From an uncultured Ectothiorhodospiraceae bacterium (GTDB taxonomy: Bacteria > Pseudomonadota > Gammaproteobacteria > UBA6429 > Thiohalophilaceae): a DNA stretch of 53,277 nucleotides. Position numbers and translations under genes: made by a program. Below the pieces are notes generated by a model that did not search any database, was not told the DNA's origin, and worked only from the letters and a program-made list of their open reading frames with translations. Location: positions 1 to 53,277 of the forward strand of contig CAMYOL010000070.1 of the NCBI GenBank assembly GCA_947260005.1. Reading direction: 5' to 3'. Shown here in pieces: positions 32,651-42,363 of this stretch; positions within the stretch are counted from its first letter, which is position 1; the number at the start of each line of letters is the position of its first letter.

Positions 32651-33628
32651 TCAGGCAACGGCAGGTTGAGTCTTTTTACGAAAGTAAGCACTCGCTCCTG
32701 CAGCCGTCATCACACTCCAGACCGCAAACAATGCCCCCGGTAGGGCCACCTGAGGTTGATCTTTAAAATGTTCAAGTGCCAGGGCGACACCCATGCCTGC
32801 GTTTTGCATACCGATTTCGATCGACAAGGTAATTTTATGGGTTCGATCAAAGCGATAAAGCTTCGCCAGCCACCAGCCCGCCAAATAACCGAGAAGATTT
32901 AATACGATGACCAGTGCAAATACCCACGCGCCGGTATCGATAATTTGATGCTTGTTCTTAGCCAGACCATAAGCACAGATAACAATAATGGCGAGTGCGG
33001 CCAGTGCGGGTGCGAGTTCTTTAATCCAGGAAAAGGTCAGCGGTGCGTATTGGCGTGGCATGAGTAAAATGATCATCGGTAACCAGACCAGGAACAGGCT
33101 GAGTAATATGATTTGCCAGCTTGCCAAGTTCGATAGTAAAAAGAACAGGCTGAGAATAATGCTTGCGGTAATCATCTGACCGACAAAAATGCGGAGTTGA
33201 AAACCTTTATCGAGGTAATAGCGAACGAACATACCGCCGCTGAGGGGTATAACTAATATATAGAATATGGTCCACATTAACCCAATCGCATTAATTGGGA
33301 TTGTTTCGCCACCCAGCAAACCGATTAGGTAGGGTGTGAGCAGGGGAGATAAAAAAGTGGCGACTGTGGTGAGTGTAATCGAAAAGGCCAGCGCACCACC
33401 GGCCAGATAAACGATGACATTGGAGGCCATCGCACCCGGTGCGGAACCAACGATAATAAAGCCCAGTGCGATAGAAGGTGGTAAGCCGGTAAGACTGACC
33501 AATGAGAATGCAAACACTGGCATGACGATGAACTGGGTAACAACACCAAGAGCAATGCGCATGGGTTGTTTAAAAGTAACAAGAAGATCTTCTCGATTCA
33601 ATACGATGCCCAGGCAAAACATCGTCAC
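32651..33628 (-). CDS. BASS (bile acid:sodium symporter) family transporter, N terminus apparently lost
   Basis: 325 residues from GTG 33628 (or ATG 33622), with eight or nine hydrophobic segments. BASS signatures are GSAPGAMASNVIVYLAGG (about 60-78) and IGMQNAGMGVALAL (about 270-283). These carriers move organic anions with sodium; the substrate is unknown. The open frame continues upstream for 23 codons to a stop at 33700-33698, and those codons (VLAYLFPDAFTLFG) match the normal first transmembrane segment, yet no ATG, GTG or TTG is available for it. The family usually has a further 15-20 residues before that. So the 5' end seems to have been cut off, next to the stop of the GGDEF-EAL gene. 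It may be a pseudogene or use an unusual start. Confidence 0.75.
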   Translation of the reverse strand: MTMFCLGIVLNREDLLVTFKQPMRIALGVVTQFIVMPVFAFSLVSLTGLPPSIALGFIIVGSAPGAMASNVIVYLAGGALAFSITLTTVATFLSPLLTPYLIGLLGGETIPINAIGLMWTIFYILVIPLSGGMFVRYYLDKGFQLRIFVGQMITASIILSLFFLLSNLASWQIILLSLFLVWLPMIILLMPRQYAPLTFSWIKELAPALAALAIIVICAYGLAKNKHQIIDTGAWVFALVIVLNLLGYLAGWWLAKLYRFDRTHKITLSIEIGMQNAGMGVALALEHFKDQPQVALPGALFAVWSVMTAAGASAYFRKKTQPAVA

Positions 33629-33710
33629 TGCAAACAGTTCTTTGAAAACAAAACCAAACAGCGTGAAGGCATCGGGAAATAAATAAGCAAGGACGGGTTA
33701 AGTCAGGCGG

Positions 33711-36266
33711 TTAGCCAGATACTTTAGTCAGTTTGAAATTTTTATTTTCATGTAACAGGGGTTCGGGTCGGGCAATATAGAATCCCTGTATATGATCAAC
33801 GCCACACTCTTTTAGCAAACGAATCGTTTCTGCTGACTCTACAAACTCAGCTACCGTTTCTTTACCTAAGGTATGAGCAATATTAGTTATCGAGCGCACG
33901 ATCGCCATATCCATTGGGTCATTAATGATGTCTTTAACGAACATGCCATCGATCTTAATATAATCAACCGGTAAACGTTTTAAGTGAGAAAATGAGCAAT
34001 AACCACTACCAAAATCATCGAGTGCAAAACGGCAGCCTATCTTGCGGAGTTCGCTAATTAGTTTATTGGCAGCATAGGTATCATTAATCGCAGTCGTTTC
34101 CGTTATCTCAAAAAGAAACCGGTTTGGATCAAGTTTGTATTTTTTTATACCGTCGCTAAATAATGGTACCAGCATGTCCGGGTCAAGGCTTTGGCCCGAT
34201 AAATTGATGGTAAAGGTGACGTTGTCATGTTCAGGGCCAAGCTCAGCCATACGCTTCATCGCCGCGGTGAGCACCCACTGATCGATGTCGCGCATTAAAT
34301 TAAATCGTTCGGCTGTGGGTAAAAACGCATTCGGAGAAATCGGCTCACCATGACTGTTGTGTAATCTCAATAATACTTCATAGGTGCTGCAAGAATTCGA
34401 ATGAGTTTTAGCAAGATATTCGAGCAGATTACCTTCTTCTGGCAAATCATCAAGATCCAGATCTGCCAGCGGTATAATAGGCTGGAAATATAAATGGAAA
34501 TTATCTTTTTCCAAAGCAGTTTGGATGCGTGCGGACCAACCCAGTTCTAAATCCATCGCGGATTTTTCATCTTGATCGGTACTGTATATATGCGTTGAAT
34601 TACGTCCCAGGCCTTTGGCGATATGACAGGCAATATCAGCATTAGCCAGGACTTCGCCATGTGATTTCACATTTGCATCCATCAATGCCACACCAATGCT
34701 CGCGTGTATCTTATAAGAACGTCCTTCACGTATAAAATCATAGGATGATAATAGTTCCCTATATTTGTCGGCAACTTCATATACATCATCATGACTGACA
34801 TTGCGTAATAAAATTCCGAATTCATCACCGCCGAGTCGGCCTAATATATCGGATTGTCGTAAACGACTTTGCAGTTGCTGGCCAACCTCGATTAACAGCT
34901 GATCACCTGAGGCATGACCGATGGTGTCATTAATATATTTAAAACGATCCAGATCGATATAAACCAGTGCACTCAATTCATCGGATCGTTTCAGGCGTTG
35001 TACTTCCTGATCTAAATGATCTTCAATATATTTACGATTTAATAACTTGGTTAACGGATCATGATTGGCTTGCCAGGTCAGCTCTTCTTCGAGTAGTTTT
35101 CGGACGGATACGTCACGGAACGCAACCACTGCACCTTCATGCTTGCCATCAATGCGCAACGGAAATATTGTTAGTTCGACTTGTATCGGCGTACCATCCG
35201 TACGGGTGAAAACCGATTCAATCCCATGTAATTCTTTACCTTCTTTAACAGCTTGTTCCAGATGGTGAAGATCAATGGTGCTGGCGTAAGAGTTTACGTT
35301 TTCATATTTATGAAATAAAACATCGGGATGATAGCCAATGAGTTCTTCATCCGCGTGGTAGCCGAGGATTTGCCGTGTTGCGGGGTTGATAAAGGTGATA
35401 ATACCGGAAGTATTAACACCGTATACCCCGTCACCAACGGAAGTTAAGATACCCTCAAGTCGAATGCGTTCCTGTTCAATACGATTGGTAATACGAATGC
35501 CGCGACTCATGGCGGCGACACGCGCTTTAAATAAGGCATCCGATTCGTTTTTAAACATACATTCAACCGCGCCGGCTGCGAGTGAACTCTGAATCACGCG
35601 ATCGGAGTAGGTGCTGGTGAGCACAGCAGGCATTATATTCGCGGTGTGCGGGTTATTACGTAATTTTTTACACAACATGTCGCCGTTTTCGTCAGGCATG
35701 AAGTAATCAATGATGGCGATATCAAATCTTTCCTGTGTGGCCAGTTCGATCGCCTCGGTTGCACACGAGGCTGTGGTTGTTTGGTAGCCACAGGTGTCTA
35801 AAATTTTGCGAAATTTAACTCGAGCCGTCGGCGAGTCATCGACTAATAAAACCTTAATCGGTAAGTCTGTTTCGATATCACAACAGGGTTCGGTTAACTG
35901 TTTGGTGAGTAATTTCGGTAGGGTTTTAACCGTATCCTCAAATGTATCCCACATAATAAAAGCACTGTTCATCCGGCTGGATACCCAACCTATTTTGGCG
36001 GAGTCGGCTTCATGGGACAGGACGATCAATGGGATATCGTCATAAGGAGGCTCGCACAACACGGCGAGCATTTCATCTGTGCTGGTATTATTTTCTTCTG
36101 GCCAACCTAAAATAATGGCCTCATAGTGTTCGGGGTGTTCGGTGAGTCTTTGTAGCCCGGTCTCAAAATCTTCCTGAATATCGACCGTATAGCTATGGCG
36201 TACCAGGCTTTTTTTCATCGCATGTCGCAGGGTCGACGAGGGTTCGATAAATAATATTTGTTGCAT
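33711..36266 (-). CDS. REC-REC-PAS-GGDEF-EAL response regulator (cyclic-di-GMP turnover)
   Basis: An 851-residue cytosolic signalling protein. Residues 1-125 are a degenerate receiver (no clear phospho-acceptor Asp). Residues about 137-255 are a normal receiver (KVLLVDDSPTA, IAIIDYFMPDENGD with the acceptor Asp). PAS follows (about 275-390, LTSVGDGVYGVNTSGIITFI), then GGDEF (about 400-565, intact GRLGGDEFGILL) and EAL (about 600-845). The EAL motif is EVLLR instead of EALLR, but the later catalytic DDFGSGY and AEFVES are largely kept. The protein could make and degrade cyclic-di-GMP. No partner kinase is nearby. It is followed by the truncated BASS gene 82 bases on. Confidence 0.93.
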   Translation of the reverse strand: MQQILFIEPSSTLRHAMKKSLVRHSYTVDIQEDFETGLQRLTEHPEHYEAIILGWPEENNTSTDEMLAVLCEPPYDDIPLIVLSHEADSAKIGWVSSRMNSAFIMWDTFEDTVKTLPKLLTKQLTEPCCDIETDLPIKVLLVDDSPTARVKFRKILDTCGYQTTTASCATEAIELATQERFDIAIIDYFMPDENGDMLCKKLRNNPHTANIMPAVLTSTYSDRVIQSSLAAGAVECMFKNESDALFKARVAAMSRGIRITNRIEQERIRLEGILTSVGDGVYGVNTSGIITFINPATRQILGYHADEELIGYHPDVLFHKYENVNSYASTIDLHHLEQAVKEGKELHGIESVFTRTDGTPIQVELTIFPLRIDGKHEGAVVAFRDVSVRKLLEEELTWQANHDPLTKLLNRKYIEDHLDQEVQRLKRSDELSALVYIDLDRFKYINDTIGHASGDQLLIEVGQQLQSRLRQSDILGRLGGDEFGILLRNVSHDDVYEVADKYRELLSSYDFIREGRSYKIHASIGVALMDANVKSHGEVLANADIACHIAKGLGRNSTHIYSTDQDEKSAMDLELGWSARIQTALEKDNFHLYFQPIIPLADLDLDDLPEEGNLLEYLAKTHSNSCSTYEVLLRLHNSHGEPISPNAFLPTAERFNLMRDIDQWVLTAAMKRMAELGPEHDNVTFTINLSGQSLDPDMLVPLFSDGIKKYKLDPNRFLFEITETTAINDTYAANKLISELRKIGCRFALDDFGSGYCSFSHLKRLPVDYIKIDGMFVKDIINDPMDMAIVRSITNIAHTLGKETVAEFVESAETIRLLKECGVDHIQGFYIARPEPLLHENKNFKLTKVSG

Positions 36267-36454
36267 GTATGCTTAGTTCTACCGGTTATGCCTCCTTGCC
36301 TGGTGATGTCCCTGAAGGGAATCTAACCAAATTGCTACCAGATATGTATCGGTAACAATGACCTGATCTTTAAGCTCAAAATTTATACGGGTATAAATGA
36401 CATGATGTAGAAAAGAAATTAGCTTGTCAAGCTAAGCAATTGAAATTGTTAAAA

Positions 36455-37177
36455 TTAAGAATTTTGTGCTGTTTTCAGCTTATTGTTATGGGTATTAATC
36501 GTTTTGATTAATTCATCCAGGCCTTTTTGTTCAATGTCATTGGCATAGCTGGATTTGTAGGTCGTAATCACTGAGACACCTTCTACACTCACATCAAAAA
36601 TTTTCCAGCCCCGGCGCGTATTATTCATCTCGTAGTTGATCGGGACCGCTTTTCCAGATTTAGGTTTGACTAATGAGCGCACGGTAATTTGTTTTGAGGT
36701 TATAGCACCTGGGTCTAAAAACTCCATCAGTTTTGGGTCGAGATCACCTTCATGACTATTTAAATACTCGGTCAATGCAGTCGAATAAAAATTAAGCAGA
36801 AGGTCACGAAACGCCTTAATAAAGCCGATTTTTTGCTCTTTAGTGGCGGTGTCCCAGTGCTGTCCGAGGACTTCTTTTGAGGCATTAATAAAATCGATAT
36901 GAGGCATCAAGTTTTTCTCAATCAGTTCTTGAGTCAGGCCGGGATCGGTTTTAATTTTTGCACGATTTTCATTTAGCGCCGTGATCATTTTAACCGAGAC
37001 GGATTCTAAAAGTGCTTTAGGGTTTTGTTCACTAGCAGCGTGCGAGAGACTCAGGAATGACAACATCAAGGTGATAGCAAAAATGCCAAACAACAGGATT
37101 TTGGGATGCTTCCAGATTATACGTTGCTGAGTTTGCTGGCCAAGTTGCTGGGTGTGTCGCGGAATTGAATGTCTCAT
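36455..37177 (-). CDS. MlaC/Ttg2D-family phospholipid-binding protein
   Basis: A 240-residue exported protein: N-terminal signal-anchor (LLFGIFAITLMLSFLSLSHAA) after an unusually long 27-residue polar leader, then the MlaC fold (NPKALLESVSVKMITALNENRAK, AFRDLLLNFYSTALTEY, INYEMNNTRRGWKIFDVSVEGVSVITTYKSSY). MlaC shuttles phospholipids between the MlaA outer-membrane and MlaFEDB inner-membrane complexes. No other mla genes are present, so this is an orphan copy and its partner is unknown. Confidence 0.88.
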   Translation of the reverse strand: MRHSIPRHTQQLGQQTQQRIIWKHPKILLFGIFAITLMLSFLSLSHAASEQNPKALLESVSVKMITALNENRAKIKTDPGLTQELIEKNLMPHIDFINASKEVLGQHWDTATKEQKIGFIKAFRDLLLNFYSTALTEYLNSHEGDLDPKLMEFLDPGAITSKQITVRSLVKPKSGKAVPINYEMNNTRRGWKIFDVSVEGVSVITTYKSSYANDIEQKGLDELIKTINTHNNKLKTAQNS

Positions 37178-37288
37178 ATTATCCCCTGTCTCAGTGTTAT
37201 CCCTAATGAAAAGGTCTGTTCATATATGACACGTTGAACAGTGATCAGTTCATGGATTGCATATGCTATGGTAAGCCTTAAACTATAG

Positions 37289-38332
<1,044 letters not shown>

Positions 38333-38346
38333 GAAAATAGAAAAAA

Positions 38347-38441
38347 TAGGGGTCAGAAAAAAAAGGGGGTCAGAGACGTATTATTTTTGCCAAGTTAAAA
38401 AGATTTTGTTTTGTTGGTAAAAATAATACGTCTCTGACCCC
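38347..38441. repeat. inverted repeat of the GGGGTCAGAGACGTATT family
   Basis: Arms 38366-38388 and 38419-38441 are exact 23-bp reverse complements starting and ending in GGGGTCAGAG/CTCTGACCCC, and CCAA/TTGG extends the pairing by some bases. A partial extra copy, ATAGGGGTCAG (38347-38357), precedes the left arm, as if one end had been duplicated. It lies between hemB and aroE and may attenuate transcription between them. Confidence 0.85.
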
Positions 38442-38490
38442 TATTTTTTTCGACACTTTATTTAAAACACGATGGAATTAAAACAACAAC

Positions 38491-39351
38491 ATGTCTGATG
38501 ATTTATTTGATTTTGGTGAACGCATCGAGCGTTATGCCGTAATGGGTAACCCTGTCACCCATAGCAAGTCCCCCAAGATCCATTCTTTATTTGCCAAACA
38601 AACCGATCAGGCCATTGAGTACACGGCTATCCAGGTCGACATTGGCGGGTTTAGTCAGGCAGTTGGTAACTTTAGCGCCAGTGGCGGTAAAGGTCTGAAT
38701 ATAACCGTGCCGTTTAAAGAAGAAGCGTGGCAGTTGGTCACAGAGCGCAGTCAACGTGCCGAGTTAGCCGGGGCCGTAAACACGATTAAATTTGAAGGTG
38801 ATCGAATCTTTGGTGATAACACCGATGGTATCGGTCTGGTGCATGATTTAAAAAATAATCATAAGTACGAACTGCGCGATAAGATTGTATTGTTAATGGG
38901 GGCTGGTGGCGCTGCGCGCGGAGTGATTGCGCCGATACTCGAACAACAGCCGAGCTTACTTATTATTGCGAACCGTACACCCGATAAAGCCGTCGCCTTG
39001 GCAAGTCACTTTTCAGAACTCGGAACCGTGCAGGGATGTGGATATAGCCAACTTAGTGAATTGCAATTTGATTTAGCCTTAAATGCGACGGCGGCCAGTT
39101 TGCAAGGTGAAGTGCCGGACTTACCGGACGAATTATTAGCGGATAATGCCATGTGTTACGACCTGATGTACGGCGCAAAACCGACCGCCTTCATGGCCTG
39201 GGCAGCGGTGCATGGTGCGAGTCAGATCACCGATGGTTTGGGAATGTTAGTCGAGCAAGCGGCGGAATCTTTTTATATCTGGCGTGATGTACGGCCGGAA
39301 ACCTCTTCGGTTATTGAGTTGCTCCGCGATGAGCTGAATACAGATGAATAA
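38491..39351 (+). CDS. aroE: shikimate 5-dehydrogenase
   Basis: A 286-residue NADP-dependent enzyme that reduces 3-dehydroshikimate to shikimate in aromatic amino acid synthesis. The substrate site is ERYAVMGNPVTHSKSPKIHS; the catalytic Lys is in LNITVPFKEEAW and the Asp in GDNTDGIGLV. The cofactor motif is GAGGAARGV followed by ANRTPDKA. The C-terminal DGLGMLVEQAAESFYIW is typical. The hemB-aroE order is common; the repeat between them is not. Confidence 0.97.
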   Translation: MSDDLFDFGERIERYAVMGNPVTHSKSPKIHSLFAKQTDQAIEYTAIQVDIGGFSQAVGNFSASGGKGLNITVPFKEEAWQLVTERSQRAELAGAVNTIKFEGDRIFGDNTDGIGLVHDLKNNHKYELRDKIVLLMGAGGAARGVIAPILEQQPSLLIIANRTPDKAVALASHFSELGTVQGCGYSQLSELQFDLALNATAASLQGEVPDLPDELLADNAMCYDLMYGAKPTAFMAWAAVHGASQITDGLGMLVEQAAESFYIWRDVRPETSSVIELLRDELNTDE

Positions 39352-39444
39352 GAAAAATAGGGGTCAGAGACGTATTTTTTATATGATTGTCATCCTGAGC
39401 AAAGCGAAGGATCTTAAAAATACGTCTCTGACCCCTATTTTTCT
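39351..39444. repeat. inverted repeat of the GGGGTCAGAGACGTATT family with a nested GTCATCCTGAG repeat
   Basis: Arms 39351-39379 and 39416-39444 are exact 29-bp reverse complements. The loop contains GTCATCCTGAGCAAAGCGAA (39389-39408) plus GGATCTT, a copy of the repeat seen three times at 45168-45397. One dispersed repeat has therefore landed inside another. The first arm begins at the last base of the aroE stop codon. Confidence 0.85.
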
Positions 39445-39460
39445 AACATTAGCCTTAAAC

Positions 39461-39536
39461 GTCATTCCCGCGAAGGCGGGAATCCATATATATTTAGATT
39501 CCCTTCTCCAAGGGAAAAGTGCCCTGCGGGTATGAC
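39461..39536. repeat. 76-bp GTCATTCCCGC element with terminal inverted repeats (MITE-like)
   Basis: The ends GTCATTCCCGC (39461-39471) and GCGGGTATGAC (39526-39536) are reverse complements with one mismatch. An internal stem ATTCCCGC/GCGGGAAT (39464-39471/39476-39483) and TATTTAGATTCCC are shared in style with 6718-6807. It looks like a small non-autonomous mobile element. Confidence 0.65.
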
Positions 39537-39545
39537 GCTAGAAAA

Positions 39546-39575
39546 AAAAATACGTCTCTGACCCCTATTTTTTCT
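39546..39575. repeat. single arm of the GGGGTCAGAGACGTATT family
   Basis: One right-hand arm (AAAAATACGTCTCTGACCCC, then TATTTTTTCT), the third arm in this gap. Together with 39351-39444 it flanks the GTCATTCCCGC element, so the gap is a nest of at least three repeat insertions. Confidence 0.75.
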
Positions 39576-39630
39576 ATTTTTTAAAAGGGGGCCGCGAGGG
39601 CCCCATGTGACTTAAAAACAGTTCAATATT

Positions 39631-40443
39631 TCAGAATTGTTTACGTAGGCCGGCAAAGTAGGCATGTGCGCCTCCCTTCATGAATGCATAGTTTTTTACA
39701 CCTTTTTTCTCAAGATAATACATCAGCCATCTTACCTGCTTGCCCGCTGCATCATAGATAAGCAGCGTTTTATTTTCACGGGTAGCCTGATCAATAAAAT
39801 GATCCAGTTTGATATGGTCATCAATGTAAACTCTTTTTTCGACACCTGGATATAAAGAGATGGCTTCCCGTTGAAAGCGGTCACGAATATCGAGGACAAT
39901 AATATCTTTTTGAACCATCAGGTCTTCGAATTTCTTTGGTGTTAGTAATTTCTTTTTGAAAGCGCTTTTTGCAATAAGCTTGTTAGGGTTAACCGGTGTC
40001 TCACCCAGCAGTATGGCCTGGTCTGGGTACTGTCTGGCCCAGTCGAAGATACCTAAATCAAATGCGGTCACATTGTTGACATTGTGATCACGACATTTCT
40101 GCGTTGCTTTATAAGATTTCTTACAGGTTCGACCATTACAGTAAACAACAATCTCTTTATTAGGGTGAGTTTTTCTTATTTTGGTCATTTCCTTGATAAA
40201 ATTTGGCGAAGCCAATGGTATATTCAACGCACCAATCATCCTTAATGTTTGATATTCATAGCCAGAGCGAACATCCACGATAATGACATTATTCTTTCGT
40301 TTGTGAAGTTCTTCACTCTCAATAGTGGGAACAGCGGGGTAAAGTTTTCTGATCGGAAATTCATCTGCTTCTTTGGCCTGAATAGGTAAAGAAATAACAA
40401 AGCTGATGAATAGAAAAAGGGTAAGTAATTTGCTTTTTTTCAT
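39631..40443 (-). CDS. exported tandem rhodanese-domain protein
   Basis: A 270-residue protein from ATG 40443, which has AGGA upstream and gives a signal peptide (LLTLFLFISFVISLPIQA). Two rhodanese domains follow. The first (about 30-150) has IIVDVRSGYEY and the active-site Cys in VVYCNGRTCKKS. The second (about 155-270) has IIVLDIRDRFQREA, but its loop is LIYDAAGKQVR, with Asp where the catalytic Cys should be, so it is probably inactive. Sulfur transfer or persulfide binding in the periplasm is likely; the substrate is unknown. It is monocistronic. Confidence 0.85.
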   Translation of the reverse strand: MKKSKLLTLFLFISFVISLPIQAKEADEFPIRKLYPAVPTIESEELHKRKNNVIIVDVRSGYEYQTLRMIGALNIPLASPNFIKEMTKIRKTHPNKEIVVYCNGRTCKKSYKATQKCRDHNVNNVTAFDLGIFDWARQYPDQAILLGETPVNPNKLIAKSAFKKKLLTPKKFEDLMVQKDIIVLDIRDRFQREAISLYPGVEKRVYIDDHIKLDHFIDQATRENKTLLIYDAAGKQVRWLMYYLEKKGVKNYAFMKGGAHAYFAGLRKQF

Positions 40444-40841
40444 ATAACGAATCCTCATAAAAAAAATAATAAAACTGATTTTTTGAAGTAAAAGAGGTTA
40501 TTGCTTAGTTCTATTCGTTATTGTTATCCCAGCCTTGTTACCAGAAAGTACTTCAAATCTAGAAAGCTACTAAGATTTAATATGGACTTGAATGATAAAA
40601 TTCAATCGATTAATAAAAAATAATTAGTAACTCACTTTATGGGTAGAAAGGTAAAACTTGTTTTACCGAGTTTGATAGTGAAGGAAATGATTTGTTATAT
40701 CTGTAACTTAAGTGCCATAGCCAAAAAAAATCCGCCGATTTATGAGTAATCCAGATTAATAATAGTGGAATAGGTTAACCATATACAAAGGGACATTCAG
40801 CGTCATTATTCTTGTCTGACATTATTTGGAATGTCGATGGT
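40444..40841. other. 398-base gene-free stretch
   Basis: A/T-rich and without a supported gene. It must contain the promoter of the rhodanese gene. The one structure seen is an 18-base palindrome, GGTAAAAC-TT-GTTTTACC (40650-40667), about 210 bases before the rhodanese start, which could be an operator. Confidence 0.5.
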
Positions 40842-41309
40842 TTAGGGTTTTGAAGGGGTATGATTATCCAGGCCATTGACGATGCAGTTTGTGGCTTGTT
40901 CAGAGGAGATCGTACCATATTGTTGTTGGCAATCTTTTAATAGGGGTATAACCGGTTCGATCGTTAAGGGGTAGGGTTTATATAGCAACTGTCGTTGACA
41001 CAACTCAAACCGGTAAGTGGGGTAGGTTGTTTCGTTTAGCCAGCTATGGGCATAGACTTCGTCGACAATCTGGTACATGTTTACCAATAGTCGTGAACTG
41101 TCCTTTTCCAAAGGTGTGAGTTTTGCTAACAGGCTGGATTTCGATTTATTTTTGTTGCGTAGTTTGATTGCGGTTTGTGCGGCCTGCATCTCGAAAGTAC
41201 AGGCCTCGTTAATCTCTTTTGGGCTATCGTAGGGATCGTTTGCACAGGCACTAACAAACAAAAGCAATGCCGGTAGCGTTAGATTAAGATGGTTCATCTT
41301 CATCATCAT
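40842..41309 (-). CDS. small lipoprotein of unknown function
   Basis: A 155-residue protein. ATG 41309 gives a lipoprotein signal (MNHLNLTLPALLLFVSAC is the core); ATG 41297 is also possible. The upstream frame has no signal and lies inside the DUF2007 gene. The mature part has five further cysteines (ACTFEM, ELCQRQ, KDCQQQ, TNCIVN). I recognise no family. The start overlaps the end of the DUF2007 gene by 26 bases in another frame, so expression is probably coupled. Confidence 0.6.
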   Translation of the reverse strand: MMMKMNHLNLTLPALLLFVSACANDPYDSPKEINEACTFEMQAAQTAIKLRNKNKSKSSLLAKLTPLEKDSSRLLVNMYQIVDEVYAHSWLNETTYPTYRFELCQRQLLYKPYPLTIEPVIPLLKDCQQQYGTISSEQATNCIVNGLDNHTPSKP

Positions 41310-41532
41310 GGGCAAATTCACCGCGTTCATAGCGCTGGATAATGTCTTTGGCGCGTTGTTCCGCGTGTTTTTCGACAATCAAACGAATCATATCGGTAAC
41401 GGGTAATTCGCCGAATCCGCCTTGCAAGTAATGGCCTGTGATCTCGGCATCGATGTCAAACTGGGCTAACAGGCCCTGCACTAAATGCGCCTCGGTCGTG
41501 GAGGAGGCACTGAAGACTTCAACTTTAGACAT
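41284..41532 (-). CDS. DUF2007 family protein
   Basis: An 82-residue cytosolic protein of the DUF2007 (putative signal-transducing) family: KVEVFSASSTTEAHLVQGLL, IDAEITGHYLQGG and the acidic tail AHDDEDEPS. These small ferredoxin-like-fold proteins are of unknown function; the fold resembles regulatory domains that bind PII-like partners. It lies 21 bases after lgt on the same strand. Confidence 0.85.
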   Translation of the reverse strand: MSKVEVFSASSTTEAHLVQGLLAQFDIDAEITGHYLQGGFGELPVTDMIRLIVEKHAEQRAKDIIQRYERGEFAHDDEDEPS

Positions 41533-41553
41533 AATGTTATTCTCTTTTTTAGT

Positions 41554-42342
41554 TTATGCCGGTTTGTTTTTAATGCTGCGAATAATAAGTACTAAACCTA
41601 AAATAATAAATGGAATGCTAAGCAAGTGTCCAACATTAAGCGCGATGCCGAGGTTGTAGTCGGCCTGCTCCTGTTTGATAAATTCTATCAAAAAACGCCA
41701 GCTAAATATGCTGAAAAACATGGTGCCGGTTAAAAATCCGTTTGCCCATTTGCCTGCTTTGGTTTTATATAAATAGAGTAGCAGTAAAAGGGTAAATAAA
41801 TAAGCCGCAGACTCATAGAGCTGTGCAGGGTGGCGTGGAATATTATCAACACGTGAAAATATAATACCAAATACGCTATCGGTTTTAACACCAAGTATTT
41901 CTGAATTAAAGAAGTTACCGAGGCGGATCGTTGTACTTCCTAATGCAATCGGGATGGTGAGCCGGTCAACGAAATACAAATAGGGTTCTTTGGTGTGCTT
42001 CTGAAATAACATACAGGCGATTAACATACCAACCGTGCCACCGTGGCTGGCGAGGCCGCCTTTCCAGACATATAACACTTCTATCAGATGTTGTGAGTAA
42101 TATTCAGGTTCATAGAAAATGACATGGCCTAAGCGCGCACCGATAACGGCACCGGCAAACATATAATAGAGCAGGCGATCAAGCTGATTTACATCTTTGC
42201 CTTCACGCCGATACATCCATTGCATGATGTAATAACCGAGCATGAAACCCGATACAAATAATAATCCATACCAACGAAGTTGCAGTGGCCCCAGCTCAAG
42301 CAGGACCGGGTTTGGGTGCCAGATAATATGCGATACGTCCAT
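41554..42342 (-). CDS. lgt: prolipoprotein diacylglyceryl transferase
   Basis: A 262-residue inner-membrane enzyme with seven transmembrane helices. It transfers diacylglycerol from phosphatidylglycerol to the lipobox Cys of prolipoproteins. Signatures are GPLQLRWYGLLFVSGF, KGGLASHGG, the catalytic-region STTIRLGNFFNSEI and RHPAQLYESAAY. It serves the many lipoproteins in this window. The upstream gene is 21 bases away and the DUF2007 gene follows, so the four probably form one operon. Confidence 0.97.
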   Translation of the reverse strand: MDVSHIIWHPNPVLLELGPLQLRWYGLLFVSGFMLGYYIMQWMYRREGKDVNQLDRLLYYMFAGAVIGARLGHVIFYEPEYYSQHLIEVLYVWKGGLASHGGTVGMLIACMLFQKHTKEPYLYFVDRLTIPIALGSTTIRLGNFFNSEILGVKTDSVFGIIFSRVDNIPRHPAQLYESAAYLFTLLLLLYLYKTKAGKWANGFLTGTMFFSIFSWRFLIEFIKQEQADYNLGIALNVGHLLSIPFIILGLVLIIRSIKNKPA

Positions 42343-42363
42343 CGAGAAGCTCGGTCCCTTATG

